Made by a program: the position numbers and the translations under genes. The notes beneath the pieces are model-generated. The model was not told the DNA's origin. It saw only the letters and a list, made by a program, of their open reading frames with translations, and did not search any database. 6,378 nucleotides of DNA from Verrucomicrobiales bacterium (lineage in GTDB: Bacteria > Verrucomicrobiota > Verrucomicrobiia > Limisphaerales > UBA1096): the NCBI GenBank assembly GCA_002721375.1, contig PBKH01000068.1:13971-20348 (forward strand), written 5' to 3'. Of this stretch, positions 1 to 4,983 are shown one piece after another (positions within the stretch are counted from its first letter, which is position 1; every line of letters begins with the position of its first letter).

Positions 1-1440
1 TGCCTGTACATCAATCTGTTTTCTCAGCATCTGCTGAGCAGCAGACCGGCCTAAACCCATCAGTTCGTTAATATCTACATTGATTAGGTATTTTGTGACT
101 TCACGCATGGCGAGCTTTTGAAGGAGCGATCCAGAATTGGCATTATTTTTGACCCATGCTTCTAAATCATCGATGCGATAGTGCACAGGAATACTAACCG
201 TGAGGAGATTCACTGGAACAGCACCTGCAACGTTTTCCGAATCGTCATTATTGCTAGCAACGATCATGTTAAAATTTTGTTCCGGATCCTGTGATGTACC
301 ATGGTTATGCTGAGTGGTCCAAAGCAATATCTTTTTACCTGGCTGTTCGTCAGCTTTCGGCATGTCTTTTACTACGCCCAAGGTGAAAGACTGAATCTCA
401 TCGGTTTTGTGTCGGTAGATTTTGTCAATCGGCCAAGGAGCCTTGAAGTGGAAACCTGGTTCTCTAACTTTCTGCATTATTCCGAGACGCTCCAGTACCG
501 CCTTTTCATTGGCATGAATCACGACGAAACTGCTACTTACAAACAGCACGGCAAACTGAATCATCAGGATGAGCGCTAACTTTTGCTCAAGATAACGGTA
601 AAACCAAGTCTCAGAAACCTTGAAACCAAACTGATAATCGAGTGCTTGCGCTGCGGTAGAGATCAAGCCACCAGGTTGGCCAAGCAGTCCTATAGCTCGG
701 CTGTCGTAAATTAAACGCGCCTTTTTACCATCTACCCTAGGCCGATAAATCTCTAGAACAAGGGTTATAAGGTTTTCTACAGCGGCAATTACAAGCAATA
801 CAAACAGGATCCAACCAATAGCCTTATCCCAATTATTATAGTCAAACTTAGAAGCCGCTAGTGAAACGACAACCGCAGTGCTCACAACCGAGCCTAGAAG
901 CAAATAGCTACCAACCGGACGAAGCAGTTCCTGACCATCCATTCGAGCGAGACCAGCAGTATATTTGCCCATCATGAATAAAATGATCATGAACAGAGCG
1001 AAAAACATGATCGACAATACCTTGCCGGACTCGGTTCCAACGGCCTCCTCAGAACCGGTCAATTCGCCATAAAGCCACCACAGGCCAAGCGCTTGGCCAA
1101 GTAGCAACAGAACCGTAAAGCTAGGCACCACCCATTTCTCGAACTGTCTCCGGGCATTGCGCGCAGGGTAGGCATCTTCCTCGGCACCACTAAAAAGCGA
1201 CTGATCGCCACGTGTCTGATCCAGCGCCTCCATCTCTAATCCCTCCTGCCGCTCCCTCTCGATCAAATGCGAGTGAATCAATGCAAAGATGGCAATGATT
1301 GTTCCAATTCCAAGAAGCAGCACACCCGCGAGCCCTGCTATAGTGTTAGCTTCTAAGGAGAGATACAGCGCTGCACTTGTTACGATCAACAGAACAAGAC
1401 CGTTGATAAATCCTAGTTTTCTAGAGTTCTGATTTTGCAT
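1..1440 (-). CDS. HflK-like SPFH/Band 7 protein with seven-span membrane N-terminus (C-terminus cut by window edge)
   Basis: A frame of 480 codons without a stop runs from an ATG at 1440 off the left edge, so the C-terminus is missing. My translation shows hydrophobic segments near residues 11-30, 34-57, 104-124, 141-162, 178-197, 207-231 and 286-307. An SPFH (prohibitin/Band 7) domain begins right after the last one: NEKAVLERLGIMQKV (311-325), then EPGFHFKAPWPIDKIY (327-342), the usual 'PG(L/F)HfkxPwPid' signature of HflK. Further on are ILLWTTQHNH (371-380) and VNLLTVSIPVHYRIDDL (410-426), matching the SPFH core. HflK with HflC forms a membrane cage around the FtsH protease and modulates it. 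Escherichia coli HflK has one membrane anchor, so about 285 residues with six extra spans is unlike the classic protein, although long HflK-type proteins occur in this phylum group. The ATG shares one base with the permease stop (TAATG), which indicates translational coupling. Whether hflC follows cannot be seen. The SPFH call is confident; FtsH modulation is inferred. Confidence 0.88.
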   Translation of the reverse strand, partial: MQNQNSRKLGFINGLVLLIVTSAALYLSLEANTIAGLAGVLLLGIGTIIAIFALIHSHLIERERQEGLEMEALDQTRGDQSLFSGAEEDAYPARNARRQFEKWVVPSFTVLLLLGQALGLWWLYGELTGSEEAVGTESGKVLSIMFFALFMIILFMMGKYTAGLARMDGQELLRPVGSYLLLGSVVSTAVVVSLAASKFDYNNWDKAIGWILFVLLVIAAVENLITLVLEIYRPRVDGKKARLIYDSRAIGLLGQPGGLISTAAQALDYQFGFKVSETWFYRYLEQKLALILMIQFAVLFVSSSFVVIHANEKAVLERLGIMQKVREPGFHFKAPWPIDKIYRHKTDEIQSFTLGVVKDMPKADEQPGKKILLWTTQHNHGTSQDPEQNFNMIVASNNDDSENVAGAVPVNLLTVSIPVHYRIDDLEAWVKNNANSGSLLQKLAMREVTKYLINVDINELMGLGRSAAQQMLRKQIDVQA

Positions 1441-1442
1441 TA
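1438..1442 (-). other. TAATG stop/start overlap coupling the permease and HflK-like genes
   Basis: Read on the minus strand, the permease stop TAA (1442-1440) and the HflK-like start ATG (1440-1438) share one A. Such overlaps normally mean translational coupling and one transcript. The only Shine-Dalgarno-like sequence is GAGGA at 1460-1456, about 15 bases before the ATG. That is too far for a good site, so re-initiation by ribosomes finishing the permease is more likely. Confidence 0.85.
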
Positions 1443-2405
1443 TGATAGTTCTCGGTCCTCAAATAACCATAGCGCAACCGACATGGTTGCTCCTACATAA
1501 CCAACGAGATATCCAAACGCTTGGCCGATGTATATAGTGGGGATAGCCCCCTCACCCTCTAAAACATCAGCTAGCCAAAAGTTTTGCCAATTAGGCGTCA
1601 AGGTATAGAAAATTTTTGCCCACCATGAGCCGCCCTCCACTCGCGCCAAAAAAAGCCAATCAGACATCAATCCAAGAAAAAGAACACCAGAACAAATCGC
1701 AAGAGTTGGCATCAGCTCTAGACGCGTAGAGCAAGCAAGCGCGATTGCAGTCAGGATCAAAATCGCGAACAAGATCAGTATCGAAGCAGAGATCAACCGC
1801 CAGTCTACCGTTCGTGGGTCAGCGCTGGCACCTGTCGTCGCCGGTTCTGTTAAGAAAATGATCCCGGACATCACAGTTGTAAGGATGACCAATGTAATTA
1901 CAGTTGTGATCACAAAACGCAACTGCAGGAAATAATTAAGAAAGCCACCTACAACGAAAGCAGCGAGCAAACCTCCGAGGGAATAAAGTCCAAAGGAAAA
2001 CGTGTCGGCAGAACCGTACGCATCGTATGCCATTCGGCTGGCCAGCAGGCAGGCGACCAAGTTAGCGTAAACTAGCAATAGCAGGGCACCGGAAAGCCCG
2101 GCATATTTGCCGAGGAGAAACCGCATTCGACCAACAGGTTTCGACAATACTGCAAGCGCGGTACCGGTACGAATCTCACGTGCGACTGACGAAGAGGCGC
2201 ACAGTACTGCACCGAACAAGCCAGTCACCAGCATGACTGCCAATGTACTTGTCTTAACCATCTGGATATCGTCACCAAAACCGAAGTAAGGAACCACTGA
2301 AAGAAAGACACAAAAAAAACACGATGCAGCTATAAGCAACAAGTAAACCGGTTGCTGAGCCACCTCCATGAATGCATTATATGCTATGGTCCCAAATTGT
2401 CTCAA
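1440..2405 (-). CDS. ABC-2 type transporter permease
   Basis: An integral membrane protein of 321 residues from the TTG start chosen here. Hydrophobic segments lie near residues 20-41, 51-71, 100-123, 136-157, 164-185, 204-225, 234-254 and 289-315. The family signature is clear: REIRTGTALAVLSKPVGR (76-93) followed by LLGKYAG (97-103), the 'E..tGT...LskPv.R..flxGK' element between the second and third spans of ABC-2 permeases. The C-terminus, LWLFEDREL, is also typical. Such permeases work as dimers with a cytoplasmic ATPase to export a substrate; none is encoded next to it here, and the substrate is unknown. The frame stays open to an ATG at 2531, which would add 42 residues and overlap the ankyrin gene by 38 bp. 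That extension crosses a poly-A/poly-T hairpin and looks non-coding, whereas TTG at 2405 gives an N-terminus (MRQFGTIAYNAFMEV) like those I recall for relatives. No strong ribosome site supports any start; ATG at 2369 is another candidate. Confidence 0.87.
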   Translation of the reverse strand: MRQFGTIAYNAFMEVAQQPVYLLLIAASCFFCVFLSVVPYFGFGDDIQMVKTSTLAVMLVTGLFGAVLCASSSVAREIRTGTALAVLSKPVGRMRFLLGKYAGLSGALLLLVYANLVACLLASRMAYDAYGSADTFSFGLYSLGGLLAAFVVGGFLNYFLQLRFVITTVITLVILTTVMSGIIFLTEPATTGASADPRTVDWRLISASILILFAILILTAIALACSTRLELMPTLAICSGVLFLGLMSDWLFLARVEGGSWWAKIFYTLTPNWQNFWLADVLEGEGAIPTIYIGQAFGYLVGYVGATMSVALWLFEDRELS

Positions 2406-2460
2406 AAGCAAAAGGGCCGGAAAACATACCGACCTTAAGAGTAATTGCAACTGAGAATTT

Positions 2461-2484
2461 TTTAAAAAAAAGTCTTTTTTTAAA
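2461..2484. repeat. A/T homopolymer inverted repeat behind the ankyrin gene
   Basis: Ten-base perfect arms, TTTAAAAAAA (2461-2470) and TTTTTTTAAA (2475-2484), flank a 4-base spacer. It lies 9 bases downstream of the ankyrin gene's TAG stop and upstream of the preferred permease start. It could form an AT-only hairpin on either strand, but it lacks the GC-rich stem of an intrinsic terminator. It may be a weak attenuator, a bent-DNA tract, or simply AT-rich spacer. The function is unknown. Confidence 0.5.
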
Positions 2485-2493
2485 GAAAACAGT

Positions 2494-2922
2494 CTAAAAA
2501 TCGAGAACTTCAGAGACTCCGACGCCCCCATCGACTAATGGACGACTGCGGCCACCTGAGCCTCCCTCACGGAGAACATCTGCAATTTCGGTATTGCCGC
2601 GAGCGTTTGCTACGTCCAGCGGAGTTTTACCCTCATAATCGCGAGCCTTCAAATCAGCACCGTTGGCCAAAAGCCACTTGGCAAGTACAATGTGGCGGGT
2701 GTTGCCCTGATAAGCCGCCACATGCAGCGGTGTCACCTTCTTGTTACCTTGTTTGTTGATATCCACACCGCCCGCTACGAGTTTCTTCACCTTATGAAGA
2801 TCCCCTGCAATCGCTGCTTCATGGATATTCCCCTTGGCTCCGCCGCAACCCATTACGATACCTGCAACTAGTAAGAAGCCAGCCATCAAAAACAATCTTA
2901 CTCGTATTTTTTTAGTCGTCAT
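2494..2922 (-). CDS. Ankyrin-repeat lipoprotein
   Basis: A protein of 142 residues. The N-terminus is a lipoprotein signal: basic residues (KKIRVR, 4-9), a hydrophobic stretch (10-24), and a lipobox-like VMGC with the lipidated cysteine at 26, followed by Gly-Gly. The mature part is essentially one ankyrin domain. A first repeat at about 32-62 has IHEAAIAGD and LVAGGVDIN. A second at about 64-97 has TPLHVAAYQGN and WLLANGADLKARD. A third at about 100-121 has TPLDVANARGN and IADVLREGG. A glycine-rich tail (GGSGGRSRP) leads to the end. Ankyrin repeats bind other proteins; the partner cannot be read from sequence. Lipidation would put it in the periplasm, held to the inner or outer membrane. Its start lies inside the previous gene (11-bp overlap), suggesting a shared transcript. 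It sits between an unknown secreted protein and the ABC-2 permease, so an envelope role is plausible but inferred. No Shine-Dalgarno site precedes the ATG. Confidence 0.88.
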   Translation of the reverse strand: MTTKKIRVRLFLMAGFLLVAGIVMGCGGAKGNIHEAAIAGDLHKVKKLVAGGVDINKQGNKKVTPLHVAAYQGNTRHIVLAKWLLANGADLKARDYEGKTPLDVANARGNTEIADVLREGGSGGRSRPLVDGGVGVSEVLDF

Positions 2923-3472
2923 AAATTTGAACGGAAAAAAATTGACGTGTCGCTGTCGACAACTTGCATCGAATCGTCAAAGGCCTACCCCACTCTGATT
3001 CCTTTTCAGCGGCCTCCAGAACACGAACTTTTTTCCAATCTTTCAAATCGGCTGAGCCATTCACTTTTACCGGAGGTGATTTAATCATCGGCTCATAGTC
3101 CAAGCCATCAAACTTAAGGAGATTCGCTTTGAAATCAAACTTGCCCTTAATTTTTCTGTTTCCAATTTTTACCTCAACCGCATCTTTTCCTTTAATGTTG
3201 AAATTTCCAATCTCGATATAATCATACTGGAACCACTCGCAGATGCCATTCTTATCAAATGTTAACTCATGCCGTGTTGGAGGAAACCAAGGTGGATCAT
3301 TGTCGAATGTTTTGATCGAAACAAACCTGATACTATTCCAAACAAATGTACGATCAAGTTGAAGCGATAACTCGACTATGTCTTCTTTAATAACAATGGC
3401 GCTAATCTTCGGGCCGCCAGCTGCACTGCTACTGAAGAGTATAGCGGCGAGTAAGACAGTCAGTGCTTTCAT
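2912..3472 (-). CDS. Small secreted protein of unknown function
   Basis: I do not recognise a named family. The preferred ATG at 3472 gives 186 residues starting with a signal peptide: MKALTVLLAAILF, then SSSAAGG, with likely cleavage after the alanines near 17-18. The frame stays open to an ATG at 3529, but the extra 19 residues would put polar sequence before the signal peptide, so the inner start is better. The mature part looks like beta-rich exported sequence with many alternating hydrophobic residues (for example GNFNIKGKDAVEVKIGNRKI, 89-108). Near the end, NGSADLKDWKKVRVLE (138-153) and RQFFSVQI (176-183) resemble the 'StDL..W ... FfRv' module at the C-terminus of many Verrucomicrobiota exported proteins; this is a resemblance seen by eye. 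The gene is clearly more AT-rich than the DUF1501 gene upstream (21 of 60 bases G/C at 3121-3180 against 33 of 60 at 4801-4860). Its stop lies inside the start of the ankyrin gene. Confidence 0.75.
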   Translation of the reverse strand: MKALTVLLAAILFSSSAAGGPKISAIVIKEDIVELSLQLDRTFVWNSIRFVSIKTFDNDPPWFPPTRHELTFDKNGICEWFQYDYIEIGNFNIKGKDAVEVKIGNRKIKGKFDFKANLLKFDGLDYEPMIKSPPVKVNGSADLKDWKKVRVLEAAEKESEWGRPLTIRCKLSTATRQFFSVQIYDD

Positions 3473-3578
3473 TTCATTCGAAACGGAAAATATCCTGCTT
3501 GCAGTAAACCGGTGATGCAAGTCTACCAAAAGCTAAAAGGCATCGATTTATTGAATTGATTGTTAGCAATGTAATAAT
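3473..3578 (-). other. Intergenic gap, possible promoter region for the left-hand gene group
   Basis: This 106-bp stretch is the longest non-coding gap in the window under the starts preferred here. It is AT-rich near the DUF1501 stop. It is the most likely place for a promoter for the secreted protein, ankyrin, permease and HflK-like genes, but I see no convincing -35/-10 pair and no GC-stem/poly-T terminator for the DUF1501 gene. It does hold an inverted repeat at 3498-3521. Confidence 0.4.
3498..3521. repeat. Short inverted repeat upstream of the secreted-protein gene
   Basis: Six-base perfect arms CTTGCA (3498-3503) and TGCAAG (3516-3521) are separated by 12 bases that contain the palindrome ACCGGT (3508-3513). 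The element sits 25-49 bases before the chosen ATG at 3472. It could be an operator-like site or a small hairpin in the leader. Arms this short can arise by chance. Confidence 0.35.
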
Positions 3579-4976
3579 TTAAACAAGTATGTCTTGAACC
3601 ACGTGCCCGTGGACGTCGGTGAGTCGGCGGTCGATGCCGTTATGTCGCACAGTCAGTTTCTCGTGGTCAATACCGAGCAAATGCAAAATCGTGGCAAACA
3701 TATCATGGCTAGTTGTGCCGGTATTACTCTTCCATCCCCATTGATCGCTCTCGCCATAAGTACTTCCACCCTTCGTACCACCACCAGCAAACCAAGTGAC
3801 AAAGGTGCCTCCGTTGTGGTCTCGCCCAGCCTGTCCCTGACTGAACGGCATTCGACCGAATTCAGTGGTCCAAATGACAAGCGTATCCTCCAGCATTCCC
3901 AGCGCCTTAAGGTCCTTGATCAACCCGGTGATCGGCTGATCCACCTGCCGAGTCATATTCGGCAACTCAGTATGTATGTTGGCGTGATTGTCCCAGTTAT
4001 TGCGAGGCCCGCCTGCACCGCTCCAGATTTGAACGAACCGGACACCCCTCTCGAGCATACGCCTACCAAGGATACAACGCTTGGCAAAATCCCCGGTCAC
4101 TTTTTCGTCGGCACCATAAAGCCTGCGAACTGCTTGGCTCTCATCCTTGAGGTCGAACAACTCAGGAACACTGAGTTGCATCCGAGCGGCCATCTCGAGA
4201 CTTTGAATCCTCGCCTCAAGCCGTGAATCCCCAGGTGTTCGCTTAAGATGCCGTTCATTTAGTAGTCGCAATACATCGCGACTAGTTGCTTCGCTGGCAT
4301 CATTGATATGCTTAGCTTCAGCCGGCGGAAACAGATAGCGGACCGGCTGTTCGTTTGAGGCATCAATAACCGTGCCCTGATGGCGTGCGGGCAAAAAACC
4401 AGAAGTAAAATTCCCTAGATTATTGTAAGGCAGCCCATTGGGATCGGGTAGAACAATGAACTCTGGAAGGTTTTGATTAATCCGCCCCAGTGCGTGACTA
4501 ATCCAGGCTCCCATACAAGGAAAACCGGGCAACGTGAAGCCGGTGTTCTGCATGTAGCTGCCCAAACCATGAACGTTGGTGGGGGAATTCATCGACATTA
4601 GGAATGCGAGTTCGTCGACTATCGAAGCCATGTGCGGCAAGACATCGCTCACCCAACGACCACATTCGCCGTGCTGTCGAAATTGAAACGGGCTCTTGAG
4701 CACCTTGAAGCCAGGAGAATTGGTTACAGACTCAACCAAGCGTCCGTCGCCCGGGTCGAACTTTTCTCCGTTCAACTCTCCCAGCACTGGCTTGTGGTCA
4801 AATGTGTCCATCTGGCTGACCCCGCCGTTCATGAAGAGTTGGATTACCCGCTTGGCCTTGGGACGATGATGGATCATCGAACCTGACGCCGCTACAGCGC
4901 CAATCATTTGGCCAATGGCAAGACCAGCGAAACCACCCGCTGTAGATTCAAAAAAACTGCGTCTGGATAGGCCCAT
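3579..4976 (-). CDS. DUF1501 family protein, Tat-exported, alkaline-phosphatase-like fold
   Basis: A protein of 465 residues from the ATG at 4976; a GTG two codons upstream (4982) is equally open. The N-terminus has a twin-arginine signal, SRRSFFEST, followed by a hydrophobic stretch rich in Gly and Ala, so it is probably exported folded. Counting from that GTG, family motifs in order are: VIQLFMNGGVSQMDTFDHKP (46-65), the usual opening with the aspartate; FVQIWSGAGG and NNWDNH (317-334); LVIWTTEFGRMPF (368-380); GRDHNGGTF (386-394); WFAGGGTKGGSTYG (397-410); and SHDMFATILHLLGIDH (425-440). The end, NGIDRRLTDVHGHVV, is typical. The set of acidic and histidine residues suits metal binding in a sulfatase/phosphatase-like fold, but the sulfatase C/S-x-P-x-R modification motif is not seen, so 'sulfatase' would be over-calling. 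The substrate is unknown. It follows the DUF1553 gene with 7 bp between them, the standard arrangement of this pair. Length is close to the family norm, with no damage seen. Confidence 0.93.
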   Translation of the reverse strand: MGLSRRSFFESTAGGFAGLAIGQMIGAVAASGSMIHHRPKAKRVIQLFMNGGVSQMDTFDHKPVLGELNGEKFDPGDGRLVESVTNSPGFKVLKSPFQFRQHGECGRWVSDVLPHMASIVDELAFLMSMNSPTNVHGLGSYMQNTGFTLPGFPCMGAWISHALGRINQNLPEFIVLPDPNGLPYNNLGNFTSGFLPARHQGTVIDASNEQPVRYLFPPAEAKHINDASEATSRDVLRLLNERHLKRTPGDSRLEARIQSLEMAARMQLSVPELFDLKDESQAVRRLYGADEKVTGDFAKRCILGRRMLERGVRFVQIWSGAGGPRNNWDNHANIHTELPNMTRQVDQPITGLIKDLKALGMLEDTLVIWTTEFGRMPFSQGQAGRDHNGGTFVTWFAGGGTKGGSTYGESDQWGWKSNTGTTSHDMFATILHLLGIDHEKLTVRHNGIDRRLTDVHGHVVQDILV

Positions 4977-4983
4977 TTGCACG

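Noticed and set aside
301..579. Plus-strand open frame of 92 codons
   Set aside because: It lies wholly antisense to the HflK-like coding frame, whose minus-strand translation has clear SPFH motifs at this position. The plus-strand product has no recognisable features.
2461..2484. Rho-independent terminator after the ankyrin gene
   Set aside because: The stem is only A/T pairs with no GC-rich part, and co-directional genes continue directly downstream.
2461..2496. Programmed frameshift at the A/T runs joining the ankyrin protein to the permease
   Set aside because: The ankyrin frame already stops at 2494, before the homopolymers, so slippage there cannot extend it into the permease.
3594..4226. 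Plus-strand open frame of 210 codons
   Set aside because: It is antisense to the conserved C-terminal half of the DUF1501 gene and its product resembles no family.
3579..4976. Annotating the DUF1501 gene as a sulfatase
   Set aside because: The C/S-x-P-x-R motif needed for formylglycine formation is not seen, and the motifs match DUF1501 instead.
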